Below are positions 34,615 through 43,738 of a DNA stretch of 64,000 nt, in pieces. The translations under genes were made by a program, and so were the position numbers. Below the pieces are notes generated by a model. It did not search any database. It worked only from the letters and a program-made list of their open reading frames with translations, and was not told where the DNA came from. Source of the DNA: Deltaproteobacteria bacterium (GTDB lineage: Bacteria > Myxococcota_C > UBA6777); the NCBI GenBank assembly GCA_006226375.1, contig SBHC01000016.1, positions 40,425 through 104,424 on the forward strand, in the 5' to 3' direction. How positions within the stretch are numbered: the first letter of the stretch is position 1; each line of letters begins with the position of its first letter.

Positions 34615-36564
34615 ATGCGACATAGGTTTTGGAAAACACGCTTGGGTTGGTTGGCAGGGTTGCTTTGCTTTGTCTCCATTCCTTTGGCGTTGGCGCAATT
34701 GTTTTCTCCGGGAAAGCTGTCGAAGGCGCACAAACATCTGGAAGGGATGGGCAACTGCAAAAAGTGCCACCAGGGTAGCCGGGTGGTGGACAGCAAGCGC
34801 TGTTTGCAATGTCACAAGATCTTGGACAAGCGGATCAAGAAGAAGCGCGGCTATCACGGTCGGATGAAGCGCAGCAAACTGAAGAAGTGCGAGAGTTGCC
34901 ACGTCGAGCACAAAGGGCGGAACTTTGCTGTGGTGTATTGGCCCGGTGGCATGAAGAAGTTCAAACACTGGCAAACAGGGTACTGGCTTCGTCACAAACA
35001 CCGGATCGACTGTCGAAAGTGCCACCAGCCGCGCTTTATGAAGGACCTGGAGGTGAAGTCACATCATCGCCGTTGGAACAGCTTACGCAAAACCTTCCTA
35101 GGGCTCTCCGACACCTGCCAGTCTTGTCACAAAGATCCTCACCAAGGGCAAGTCTCTAAGAACTGCGAGAAGTGTCACTCTGAAAAAGGCTTCCGTCCAG
35201 CCCACAGGTTTGACCACGACAAAACCCGCTTTTTGTTGCGTCACAAACACGCCAAAGTTCCTTGTGTGGACTGTCACAAACCCCTTCCCGGTGGGAAGAA
35301 GGGGGCGTTGAAGTTTAAGGTCTCTGGTACGTGCAGCAGCTGTCACAAAGATCCTCACGCTGGTAAGATGACGAACAACTGCAAACGTTGTCACAGCGAC
35401 GCGGGTTGGAAGCCCATCTCGTTTTTGTTGGCTTCTCATGCTCCGGATCGTTTCCCTCTGACTGGGGCTCACCGAAGCCAAAAGTGTTCGGCCTGTCATG
35501 GCGCGGATCAGAAGAATACAGTGCAGTCTTCCTGCATGAGCTGCCACAAAACGCCGCACCCACCGAGCTTCTCAAAGCGGTGCCAGTCGTGCCACAACAC
35601 CACATCTTGGTTGAAGACAAAGTTCTCACGTGAGCAGCACCAGAAGACTCGTTTTCCTCTTAAGGGAAGTCACATGAAGGTAGCTTGCTCCAAATGTCAT
35701 ACGCCCGAGATGAAGGCCGCTGCGGTGAAGGCCAAACGTAGCAGTCGTTACCAGATGCCGGAGAGCCATTTCAGCAACTGCACTCCATGCCACAAGGACG
35801 TTCATGGAGGACAGTTTAAGAATCGTAAGGCTGGAAGTCTGTGTACATCCTGTCACAACGAGGAGCACTTCAAACCCTCGCTATTTGGGGTACAGGCTCA
35901 CAGCAAGACCAAGTTTCCGCTGAAAGGTGCTCACCTAGCTACGCCTTGCGAAGCTTGTCACAAGAAGCCCAAGGTGGTCGCGAGCGCTGGGAAGGTCAAA
36001 GCCGCGGATGCTTTGGTGCCTTACCACTTCTCGAATCTCTCGTGTCAGGGTTGTCACAAGGATCCTCACAAAGGCCAGTACGATTCTGTGATCAAGAAGA
36101 AGGGCTGCGAAGGCTGCCACAACGACAAGGACTGGGCACAGATTCATGACTTCCAGCACGACCTGACTCAGTTTGCATTAACAGGCAAGCACAAGTCGCT
36201 GGATTGTCAGAAGTGCCACATGTTGAAGCGACGCCCGAATGGCCGGGTGTTGCCGCTGTACAAACCCCGGCCCAAAGATTGCGCAGGGTGCCACAAAGAT
36301 GTGCACTACGGCCAATTCAACAAGGCTGGAAAGAAGGCGCAGTGCCAGACCTGTCACACTACGAAAGGGTGGGCCAAGGCGGTTCTCTTCAGCCACAACA
36401 ACGCCAAGTTTAAGCTAACAGGAGCGCACTCGAAGGTGGCGTGTGAGAAGTGCCACTCCAAGCGACGCTTGCCCAACCAACAAGAGGTCACTTTGTACCG
36501 GCCCATTGCGCACAAACGATGCGTCGATTGTCACAAGAACTTTCACACAAGGGGGCAACGATAA
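34615..36564 (+). CDS. 23-haem c-type cytochrome
   Basis: 649 residues with a Sec signal peptide (cleavage near PLALA). I count 23 CXXCH haem motifs. The chain is built from repeats of the form DxxKTRFPLKGxHxxVxCxxCHxP and CxxCHKDPHxGQ, as in large deltaproteobacterial cytochromes of the c7/triheme type. It is highly basic (Lys/Arg/His). There is no lipobox, so it is probably periplasmic and soluble, long enough to span the periplasm as a haem wire. The next cytochrome gene starts at the A of its TAATG stop, so the two are translationally coupled. Confidence 0.9.
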   Translation: MRHRFWKTRLGWLAGLLCFVSIPLALAQLFSPGKLSKAHKHLEGMGNCKKCHQGSRVVDSKRCLQCHKILDKRIKKKRGYHGRMKRSKLKKCESCHVEHKGRNFAVVYWPGGMKKFKHWQTGYWLRHKHRIDCRKCHQPRFMKDLEVKSHHRRWNSLRKTFLGLSDTCQSCHKDPHQGQVSKNCEKCHSEKGFRPAHRFDHDKTRFLLRHKHAKVPCVDCHKPLPGGKKGALKFKVSGTCSSCHKDPHAGKMTNNCKRCHSDAGWKPISFLLASHAPDRFPLTGAHRSQKCSACHGADQKNTVQSSCMSCHKTPHPPSFSKRCQSCHNTTSWLKTKFSREQHQKTRFPLKGSHMKVACSKCHTPEMKAAAVKAKRSSRYQMPESHFSNCTPCHKDVHGGQFKNRKAGSLCTSCHNEEHFKPSLFGVQAHSKTKFPLKGAHLATPCEACHKKPKVVASAGKVKAADALVPYHFSNLSCQGCHKDPHKGQYDSVIKKKGCEGCHNDKDWAQIHDFQHDLTQFALTGKHKSLDCQKCHMLKRRPNGRVLPLYKPRPKDCAGCHKDVHYGQFNKAGKKAQCQTCHTTKGWAKAVLFSHNNAKFKLTGAHSKVACEKCHSKRRLPNQQEVTLYRPIAHKRCVDCHKNFHTRGQR

Positions 36565-37661
36565 TGCGTCCCAAAGTGTATACGTTCTCTCTCTGCTTTG
36601 GTCTGATCTTCTTGGGTTGGGTGTTGGTGGTTCTTGGAAAGCCTCAATCGCGAACCAAGCCTCGCAAGTTCACGCCGTCTCAGCTCTCCATGTGGAACGA
36701 CTGTGAAAACTGTCACATCACCAAGTCATGGAAAGAGATTAAACCGAACGTTAAGTTCAACCACGCGAAGACGGGCTTCCCACTTCGAGGACGACACCGG
36801 CAAGCCTTGTGCAACCAGTGTCACAACGAGTCGATGTCACGTGGAAAAAAGACAAAATCGGGTGGTACTGTGCAAGGTCACTTGGCACGTGGAGCCAAGC
36901 GCGTTCGGTCCTGTGAAAGTTGCCACCGGTCTCCGCACAACCAAACGGTAAGCCGGGATTGTCAAAAGTGTCACAACACCCGGACATGGAAGAAAACCCA
37001 AGCCTTTCTTGCGCACCAACGTACACAGTTTCCGCTCACAGGGGCTCATGCTTCTGTGAATTGCACGGCCTGTCACATCAACAAAGAGATGAACAAGTTC
37101 CGAAAGGTGTCGACACAATGTATTTCGTGTCACGCCAAGGAGTACACCAGCGCCGTGACACACCCGAACCACCGCACGGCTGGCTTTGGGACCAACTGTG
37201 GGCAGTGTCATGCCACGTTTGCGTGGAAGCCTGCGCGGGTGAACCACAACCTGTATTGGCCGTTGTTGGGAGCGCACCTGCGGGTGCAGTGCAGTCAGTG
37301 TCACACAGGGAACCGTTACAAGGGAACTCCCAAAGACTGCATGAGCTGTCACCAAAAAGACTTCACCCGAGCCGGTCATACGTCCCCGACCTACAGCAGC
37401 AATTGTTTGGATTGTCACTCGATGACTGCCTGGAAACCTGCCAATTTCCAAAACCACGATCAATTCTTCCCCATCTCCCGAGGAAATCACAGCGGCTTCA
37501 AGTGTTCTCAGTGCCATCCTACAGTAGCCAAGAAAGGTCAATTTACCTGCTTGGCTCCTTGCCACAAACAGGCTGATATGGACAACGAGCACCGAGGTGA
37601 AGTGGCTGGCTATGTCTACGAAAGTCGAAAGTGTCTCAGTTGTCATCCACAAGGAAACTAA
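36564..37661 (+). CDS. 13-haem c-type cytochrome with one CX3CH site
   Basis: 365 residues from the ATG at 36564, overlapping the previous stop by one base. An uncleaved or weakly cleaved N-terminal hydrophobic segment (about 5-24) probably anchors or exports it. Twelve CXXCH motifs plus one CLAPCH (CX3CH; bases 37548-37565) are present. The CX3CH replaces a CTDCH seen at the same place in the next cytochrome, just before the shared C-terminal module (HRGEVAGYVYESRKCLSCHPQGN, paraphrased: the same ending occurs in both). CX3CH is a rare haem-attachment motif. It sits 2 bp before the 17-haem gene. Confidence 0.88.
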   Translation: MRPKVYTFSLCFGLIFLGWVLVVLGKPQSRTKPRKFTPSQLSMWNDCENCHITKSWKEIKPNVKFNHAKTGFPLRGRHRQALCNQCHNESMSRGKKTKSGGTVQGHLARGAKRVRSCESCHRSPHNQTVSRDCQKCHNTRTWKKTQAFLAHQRTQFPLTGAHASVNCTACHINKEMNKFRKVSTQCISCHAKEYTSAVTHPNHRTAGFGTNCGQCHATFAWKPARVNHNLYWPLLGAHLRVQCSQCHTGNRYKGTPKDCMSCHQKDFTRAGHTSPTYSSNCLDCHSMTAWKPANFQNHDQFFPISRGNHSGFKCSQCHPTVAKKGQFTCLAPCHKQADMDNEHRGEVAGYVYESRKCLSCHPQGN

Positions 37662-37662
37662 C

Positions 37663-39012
37663 ATGATGAACACCACCCAGACGGAACAAAAGGTTCCCCT
37701 TCACTCCAACCAACGATTGCAACAACTGTTCTGGGGGTGCGGCTTGTTGTTTGTTGTTTTTGTCTTTGTGTCGGTGACTTCCATGGGTTGTGGGCTGACG
37801 CAAAAGCCTCATCATCAGGGGATGACCTGCGCCAACTGTCACTTTGATCGGAGCGCAGAACTCGCCTCCCACAAGACACTGGATATCGACTGCAGCCAGT
37901 GCCACACCAAAACCGAGTGGGCGCCTGCGATTCCTCACCAGGGCTCGACGCTCAAAGGCAAACACACCACGCTGCTTTGCTCGGAGTGCCACAAACAAGA
38001 CCCGCCCGAGAAAGTGACCCAAGTTTGTTACACCTGTCACCAACCGGACTACGAAAAGGCGAAGAACCCCGACCACGTCGCAACCAACTATTCCAAAGAG
38101 TGCAGCGAGTGTCACTCTCAAACGGGTTGGAAACCTGCTGCCTTGGACCACGACAAGTTTTGGCCTTTGACCGGAAAACACAAGGACACCGATTGCGCAA
38201 AGTGTCACATCAACAACGTGTACAAGGGCACACCTCGCAACTGCTTTGGGTGTCATGAAACTGACTACAAAAACACCAAGAACCCGGATCATGCCGCTGT
38301 TAATTATGCAACCAACTGCGAAACGTGTCACAGCACGACGGCCTGGCAGCCTTCCACCTTCGACCATGATCAGTTCTTTAAGTTAGAAGGCAAGCACAAG
38401 ACAGCGTTGTGTACGAGCTGCCACAAGAACAACGTATACAAAGGAACACCTCGTACCTGCGTAGGTTGTCACCAGACCGAGTACGACAAAACCTCCAGCC
38501 CCAACCACAAAACCTCGGGCTTCTCGACGGATTGTGTTTCCTGTCACAGCCAGGCGGCGTGGAAGCCAGCGACCTTTGACCACGACAAGTTTTACAAGCT
38601 AGAAGGCAAGCACAAGACCACATCGTGTACGAGTTGTCACCAGAACGGTCAGTTCAAGGGGACACCCCGAAACTGTGTGGGTTGTCACCAAACGGATTAC
38701 AACAACACTTCGAATCCGAATCACAAGAACTCTGGGTTCTCCACGGATTGTGTTTCCTGCCACGGTCAGGCGGCGTGGAAGCCAGCGACCTTTGACCACG
38801 AGCGGTTCTTCCCGTTGAAGCAGGGCAATCACTCACAGTACCAAAACGACTGCGGCGCCTGCCACAAGAATACAGCAAGCTACAAGGACTTCACATGTAC
38901 GGACTGTCATGAACACTCCAAACCCAAGATGGATGCTCAGCATATCGGGGAAGTGTCAGGTTACGTGTACGAGAGCAAAGCGTGTTACAAGTGCCATCCA
39001 CAGGGGAACTAG
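37663..39012 (+). CDS. 17-haem c-type cytochrome, probable lipoprotein
   Basis: 449 residues from the ATG at 37663 (AAGGA upstream). A hydrophobic segment ends TSMGCGL, which could be a lipobox; if so it is anchored in a membrane, perhaps the outer membrane. I count 17 CXXCH motifs. The central part is a tandem array of 72-residue, three-haem units (W-K/Q-P-A-T-F-D-H-D-K/Q-F then GKHK, CTSCH, YKGTPR, CVGCHQT) that are nearly identical at the DNA level. The C-terminal module is shared with the 13-haem cytochrome. It is 10 bp upstream of the barrel gene, so it is a candidate for the haem protein inside or outside the barrel. Confidence 0.9.
   Translation: MMNTTQTEQKVPLHSNQRLQQLFWGCGLLFVVFVFVSVTSMGCGLTQKPHHQGMTCANCHFDRSAELASHKTLDIDCSQCHTKTEWAPAIPHQGSTLKGKHTTLLCSECHKQDPPEKVTQVCYTCHQPDYEKAKNPDHVATNYSKECSECHSQTGWKPAALDHDKFWPLTGKHKDTDCAKCHINNVYKGTPRNCFGCHETDYKNTKNPDHAAVNYATNCETCHSTTAWQPSTFDHDQFFKLEGKHKTALCTSCHKNNVYKGTPRTCVGCHQTEYDKTSSPNHKTSGFSTDCVSCHSQAAWKPATFDHDKFYKLEGKHKTTSCTSCHQNGQFKGTPRNCVGCHQTDYNNTSNPNHKNSGFSTDCVSCHGQAAWKPATFDHERFFPLKQGNHSQYQNDCGACHKNTASYKDFTCTDCHEHSKPKMDAQHIGEVSGYVYESKACYKCHPQGN
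38380..38803 (+). repeat. Tandem 216-bp repeats inside the 17-haem cytochrome gene
   Basis: The segment starting AAGCTAGAAGGCAAGCACAA recurs at 38380 and 38596, and TTCTC(G/C)ACGGATTGTG recurs at 38521 and 38737: both offsets are exactly 216 bp (72 codons, three haem sites). A 35-base stretch is identical between the last two units, so the duplication is recent or kept uniform by recombination. Confidence 0.8.
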
Positions 39013-39022
39013 GTCGAAAACC

Positions 39023-40720
39023 ATGAACCATTATCTATGTTGGAAGCAGCGGGTGTTCAGGTTCCTTGGACTGTTCGTACTCGCGACAGGCGTCGTACAT
39101 TTTGCATCCCCAGCGTGGGGGCAAGCTCTGCCCAAGTTCGCAGGGACCGTAACATCCGTAGCGATCAAGACCATCTATGTTAAGTTCCCAGGCCATCGCT
39201 TTCGTCCGGGTGATGTCTTTCAGTTGATGCGCAAGCGACAGCCGCTAGGGTTTTGGAAGGTCATTGCAGCGTCCTCTCAATTTTTCTCTGCCCGTCATCA
39301 CAAAGGTTCACAGGATGCAAAAGCTGGTGACCAAGCCCTAGGCAAGGGCTCTTTCGTCGAGAAAGAGGAATCCAGAGAGCCCCTGGAAGTGGTCGCCTAT
39401 ACTCTTCGTCAGGTGCGACAGCTGTGGCGGTCTGTAACCCGTGATATCGGAGAGCGTATCTCGTTTCGAGGACAACCAGACGCGCTCAAAGATCCACGCA
39501 ATCAAACTCGCATTGATTACGCCATTACATTGCAGTACCTGGGCTCGTTTTCTCGCGGTGGTGCCTGGCAAACGGCTCTGTTGGAGAGTCGTATGAACGT
39601 GGAGCAAATCCTTGGAACAGGTGTATGGCACCGGCACTTGGTTCGACTGCGTTACGACTTCAGCCGCAACCGATACCCTTGGGGCGATCGGTTTCGACCC
39701 AACCTGGAAGTGTACCAACTGTCTGCAGGATATCGATTCCAATCCTGGGGCATTGGAGCCGGTCGTATCGCCCGTGTGCCTTCGGAGGTGGGGTTGGTGG
39801 ATGGCATCCGATTGCAAGTGGATCCCACGTCATGGCTCACCCTGATTGCTTATGGAGGTTTGGCTCCGGATGAACGCGATCTCTCGATTCGCACCGATCA
39901 GTTTCGGTATGGCCTGACGTTGCAAGCCAACGAAGTGGGGTGGCATCGTTACTCCAGGCTCGGGTTCTCCGGTCAGATCTATCAAGGGCAGATGGATCGT
40001 CATCTGCTGTTTGCTGAGACGTTCTTGCAACCTATCAAGTGGATGGAAGTCTTTGGTCGTGGCGTCGTGGAGGTGCTGATCCCCACCAATACCTTCGCTC
40101 GAACAGCGCCCGAAGTTTCTTCGGCGACCGCCGATATCCGTGTGTACCCTGTTCGTTGGTTTCAGGCTTCGGTGCGGTATGACTACTTTCGTCCCGCCCT
40201 CAACTTAAGCTGGATGCAGGACTTGAAAGAGGTCTTGCCTGCTGAAGGATACGATGCTTACTTCCGCGATGAACCGCGTCATTCCATTCGAGGTGCCGTG
40301 GAATTCAGTCACGTCAAAGCAACCTTTCGTGCTGGGGCATCGTTTGATGCGCTCTTAAACGATGGCACTCGCTGGGTCGCGACAGGTTGGTTCCATTGGT
40401 ACGAGATCTTCCGCCAGCCGTTGCGGCTTTACGCGAGCTATTCTTACTTAGGTAGCCCAGACTTTATGCAAGGGCACCGGGCCAATGTTTCGATCGGTAC
40501 GTCGTTTCCATCGTGGATGTCGGTGACTCTGGGTTACCGGGCTGATGTGTACCTCCTACCCCAAGAAACCTGGCAAATTGAGCACACCGCTCGTGCCAAC
40601 ATCGATTTTGCTCTCCCTCTCGGTTTCTACATCAACCTCTCAGGTCAGATCCGCTTTGGTGACTTTGACCAGGGGATCTTTATCTTCTCCCAATTGGGTT
40701 GGCGTTTTCAGCGCAAATAG
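39023..40720 (+). CDS. Outer-membrane beta-barrel of the cytochrome cluster
   Basis: 565 residues from the ATG at 39023. A signal peptide is cleaved near PAWGQA. Residues about 35-90 look like a small SH3-type beta domain (GTVTSVAIKTIYVKF, RPGDVFQLMRKRQ). From about 130 on the chain alternates short polar turns with aromatic-capped strands (YQLSAGYRFQSWGIG, YGLTLQANEVGW, ASVRYDYFRPALN) and ends with a strand finishing LGWRFQRK, as in beta-barrels. It has no Cys-haem motif. Its place directly after three multihaem genes suggests a porin partner as in porin-cytochrome conduits, although sequence likeness to MtrB or OmbB cannot be judged here. Confidence 0.75.
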   Translation: MNHYLCWKQRVFRFLGLFVLATGVVHFASPAWGQALPKFAGTVTSVAIKTIYVKFPGHRFRPGDVFQLMRKRQPLGFWKVIAASSQFFSARHHKGSQDAKAGDQALGKGSFVEKEESREPLEVVAYTLRQVRQLWRSVTRDIGERISFRGQPDALKDPRNQTRIDYAITLQYLGSFSRGGAWQTALLESRMNVEQILGTGVWHRHLVRLRYDFSRNRYPWGDRFRPNLEVYQLSAGYRFQSWGIGAGRIARVPSEVGLVDGIRLQVDPTSWLTLIAYGGLAPDERDLSIRTDQFRYGLTLQANEVGWHRYSRLGFSGQIYQGQMDRHLLFAETFLQPIKWMEVFGRGVVEVLIPTNTFARTAPEVSSATADIRVYPVRWFQASVRYDYFRPALNLSWMQDLKEVLPAEGYDAYFRDEPRHSIRGAVEFSHVKATFRAGASFDALLNDGTRWVATGWFHWYEIFRQPLRLYASYSYLGSPDFMQGHRANVSIGTSFPSWMSVTLGYRADVYLLPQETWQIEHTARANIDFALPLGFYINLSGQIRFGDFDQGIFIFSQLGWRFQRK

Positions 40721-40778
40721 AAGACTCTTCCTATAGATCTGTGGGGAGAGGGTGGGGTGGTTTTGGCAGGAGGCTGGA

Positions 40779-42107
40779 TTAGATAGCGAGGAGCTCTTCA
40801 CCGTAGACGGTTCGCATCTCAACGCCGGATTCTTCGAGGAAACCGAGTGGAAGCTTGCCCCCAATAAAGACAAAGACAGAGTCGTTCATCAGCTCAACTT
40901 CTTCGTCTTTGACTTGGATGCGAACGCTGCTGGGTTTGATCTCCAAAGGTGAGGCTTCAAGGAGGAGTTGGATTTTGCCTTCTTCGGCGTATTGCATCAC
41001 TTTGTCGATGTTGGGGCGTTTGGCTCGCCATAGTCGATCTCGTCGATAGCACAGCGTAACTTGGGTTCCTGGTTCATCGGCGAGCATGGTGGCGGCTTCC
41101 AGTGCGCTGTCTCCACCTCCGACCACAAGGCATTTGTCTCCCTGGTATTCTTCAGGACCGCGCAGGCTGTAAGCGACTTTGCCGGCCTCTTCGCCTGGTA
41201 CTCCAAGGGTTCGGGGAGAACCACGTCGACCAATGGCGAGGAGCACACGTCGGGCCTGAATGTCTTGTTTGTCGCTGCTTACGGTGAACCAACCTTCCTC
41301 ATGGTATTGGATCCCAGACACCTGAAAGCCATAGGTGATGGGAAGATCGTGCTTTTGGACGACATCGGACAGCGTGTCCAAGAGCTCTTCTTTTTGCATG
41401 GTTCTGGCGCGGATGCGTCCATACAGTGGGAGAATCACGTCGGTTCCCATGACCAACTTTTTGCGCGGAAAGCTGGCGATGGCGCCGCCAAACTCTTCTC
41501 CTTGTTCCACTGCCATACAGGTGACACCCATCTCTTTCGCGGCGAGAGAGGCTGAGATTCCAGCAGGTCCAAATCCCACAACCAAGAGGTCATACACATT
41601 GTCTGGGACATGAGAAGGACGCTCTTTCAGTACCTCTGCCATGTACCTGACGGCCAGCTTTCCTTGGCGCGTTGCGTTTCGGATAAGGCCCATCCCACCA
41701 AGCTCTCCGGCGACATGAAGACCTTGTACGGTGGTTTGGTATTTGGCGTCGAGGCTGGGGATGGTGACGCCATGGCTCTTGGTTCCTAGGACAAGCGTGA
41801 TGGCTTCGGCGGGGCAGGCTGTTTTGCAAGCACCATGTCCTACACAGGAGGAGGCCTGGATGAGTGAAGCGCGTCCATAAATGAGGCCCAGGATCTTCTT
41901 TTCGGGGCAGGCTTCCACGCAGGCTCCACAGCCAATGCAATCCGTGGGATCTACGATAGGGTGGAGGGATGGTGGCAAGTTCTGACCTGTCGCCACAGAG
42001 TCCTCCAGCACCTGCTTCGCCTCTTCGGACTCTTTTTTGGTCTTGTAGAGCGAAAAGAAGATCACAAGTCCCATGAATCCCAGGGCGATCATCCATTCAA
42101 CGTTCAT
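40779..42107 (-). CDS. Membrane-anchored ferredoxin/FAD thioredoxin-reductase-like protein
   Basis: 442 residues. One N-terminal membrane helix (about 5-20), then a ferredoxin domain: CIGCGACVEACP (a full 4Fe-4S motif) and CVGHGACKTACP, in which His replaces the second Cys. From about 165 a two-nucleotide-fold flavoprotein domain of the YpdA/thioredoxin-reductase type follows (VVGFGPAGISASLAAKE for FAD; VVGGGDSALEAATML for NAD(P)H). No CxxC redox pair of true thioredoxin reductase is seen. It could pass electrons between NAD(P)H, FeS clusters and a membrane partner. It is convergent with the cytochrome cluster and may serve it, but is transcribed separately. Confidence 0.85.
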   Translation of the reverse strand: MNVEWMIALGFMGLVIFFSLYKTKKESEEAKQVLEDSVATGQNLPPSLHPIVDPTDCIGCGACVEACPEKKILGLIYGRASLIQASSCVGHGACKTACPAEAITLVLGTKSHGVTIPSLDAKYQTTVQGLHVAGELGGMGLIRNATRQGKLAVRYMAEVLKERPSHVPDNVYDLLVVGFGPAGISASLAAKEMGVTCMAVEQGEEFGGAIASFPRKKLVMGTDVILPLYGRIRARTMQKEELLDTLSDVVQKHDLPITYGFQVSGIQYHEEGWFTVSSDKQDIQARRVLLAIGRRGSPRTLGVPGEEAGKVAYSLRGPEEYQGDKCLVVGGGDSALEAATMLADEPGTQVTLCYRRDRLWRAKRPNIDKVMQYAEEGKIQLLLEASPLEIKPSSVRIQVKDEEVELMNDSVFVFIGGKLPLGFLEESGVEMRTVYGEELLAI

Positions 42108-42186
42108 GCTGCATTCTCCTCCAGCGTAAGAATACTTCGTGTGAAAAGAGTGATTGGGGCACTTTTGTTATGACATGAGGGTGATT

Positions 42187-42621
42187 CTAGTCGTCGTCAT
42201 CATCGTAGTCATCGTCATACTTGCTGTTGTCTTTGGGCTGCCAGTCAGGGTTTTTCTCCTCGTTCTGGCTCCCCTGCTCAGGCTTGTTGGGTTCCTCGGG
42301 GTGTTCGGGTCCGGCTTCTGGAGCAGGCTCTTGGGCCGGCTCAGCTACAGTCTCCTTCTCGGGTTCTTCCAAAGAGGTCGTTTCTTTGGAAGAGTCGTGG
42401 TTCCCGTTGGTTTCTTGGTTGGACTCTTCGGTGGGTTCTTTTCCTGGTTCTTGCCCAAGAGAATCAACGATATCTGTCGGGCGTTCACTGTTGGAGCGTT
42501 GTTCTTGATCGTTGCTGTTGCCTCGAAAGGTAATAATCTCCTGGTTGCAGGAGAGGAAACATCCAAACAGGCAGACGTACACAACGAAAAAACAACGCCA
42601 AGGGCGAGGTTTTCCGTTCAT
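42187..42621 (-). CDS. Acidic lipoprotein with poly-Asp tail
   Basis: 144 residues. The signal ends GCFLSC, a lipobox-like site. The rest is low in complexity: Glu/Pro/Gln/Asn-rich with repeats of EEPxKE type, and it ends in a run of nine Asp broken by a single Tyr (YDDDYDDDDD). Such a tail should bind Ca2+ or other cations or a basic surface. It follows the FecR-like gene by 7 bp, so it belongs to the ECF sigma operon. No family is recognised. Confidence 0.7.
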   Translation of the reverse strand: MNGKPRPWRCFFVVYVCLFGCFLSCNQEIITFRGNSNDQEQRSNSERPTDIVDSLGQEPGKEPTEESNQETNGNHDSSKETTSLEEPEKETVAEPAQEPAPEAGPEHPEEPNKPEQGSQNEEKNPDWQPKDNSKYDDDYDDDDD

Positions 42622-42628
42622 TGATGTC

Positions 42629-43738
42629 TCACGGTTTGGATAACGTTTTTTTCAGGTACGTTTCGATGTACTTGGCAATGTCGTCTTTGGGATAGGCTTT
42701 GAGGAAGGCTTTGTACACAGGTACACATTCAAGAGCTTTGCGGTCCCAACGATGGCAAGCTTTGGCCGCTTCCAACATGGCGCTGCGGCGCTGGAACTTT
42801 TTGAGCGGTAGCTCCAGAATTTTTTGCAGCAACAAGTATTGTTGTTTGTACTTTCGGCGACCTTGAAGATGATCGACGAGGCTCATCAACAACTGCCAAC
42901 GTTGTTGCAAAGAGAGCTGATTCGAGTGAACCAGATCACGCGCCTTTTGGGGCAGCTCATCAGGGGCGTTGGTCTTGAGCCACTCCAGCTGCTGTGCCAG
43001 CGTCATGTTCTCTTGTTTTGGAGCGCTGTACCGGTGCAGCTTCTCTTGCTTTTTGCGCAAGGAGAGGCGCAATCCCTGGCCGGCTTTGAGCTTGTATGTT
43101 TTGCCATGACCTTGGACCTCGACCTTTCCATGTCGAACTTCGACACGGACCCAGGTTTTGCCACGCTCTACAGTGAAGACCGTACCTCGAACCAGAGTCC
43201 GGATGGGTCCTGTCTGTACTGCGAATTGTTTCATGGTGTTGGGGGTCACCGACACCTGCACAAATCCTTGGTGGAGCTTCACGTGGGTTTGGCTTGATCC
43301 TCTGCGTTGCAGGGCGAGGAATGCTCCTGGGGATGTTTTGATCTTCCAGCGCTTGGGGCTTGTGATCTCTCCGGGTTGGTTGGGTCGTGCTTTCAGGCTG
43401 ACTGTATCGCTTGAAGTCGGCGACGATGCATCGTGTACTGCTACCATACTGCTGAGCTGCAACGGTGGAGGAGCATCAGGCCAGATCCAAACGACCATCA
43501 AAAAGGCAGCGGCAGCCATGGCTCCAGAGAGACCTGTTAACAAGGCCCAATTCCAACGTCTCACGGGCTGAGGAGCACTCTTGGATTCACGACGCAGTTG
43601 GGCGAACAAATCGTGCTCCACAGATTGGAGGATCAAATCCTCTTTCTCTGGAGTGAGTGGCTCAGGCTCGAAGAACGGAATGGTTTCTTGGAGGCTCTGT
43701 CCAAGCGGAGGCCCAGTTGTGGGATGCTTATCTTTCAT
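42629..43738 (-). CDS. FecR-like anti-sigma membrane protein
   Basis: 369 residues; its ATG at 43738 lies within the end of the sigma gene (11-bp overlap). Cytoplasmic N-terminus (about 1-65), one membrane helix (about 68-88, LLTGLSGAMAAAAFLMVVWIW), then a FecR-type periplasmic domain (HVKLHQGFVQVSVTPNTM, IRTLVRGTVFTVERG, VRVEVRHGKVEVQG, LKAGQGLRLSLR). A helical TPR-like C-terminus follows (about 240-369). By its position it should hold or release the adjacent ECF sigma factor in answer to a periplasmic signal. It is a paralogue of the His-rich protein at 32639-33451. Confidence 0.82.
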   Translation of the reverse strand: MKDKHPTTGPPLGQSLQETIPFFEPEPLTPEKEDLILQSVEHDLFAQLRRESKSAPQPVRRWNWALLTGLSGAMAAAAFLMVVWIWPDAPPPLQLSSMVAVHDASSPTSSDTVSLKARPNQPGEITSPKRWKIKTSPGAFLALQRRGSSQTHVKLHQGFVQVSVTPNTMKQFAVQTGPIRTLVRGTVFTVERGKTWVRVEVRHGKVEVQGHGKTYKLKAGQGLRLSLRKKQEKLHRYSAPKQENMTLAQQLEWLKTNAPDELPQKARDLVHSNQLSLQQRWQLLMSLVDHLQGRRKYKQQYLLLQKILELPLKKFQRRSAMLEAAKACHRWDRKALECVPVYKAFLKAYPKDDIAKYIETYLKKTLSKP

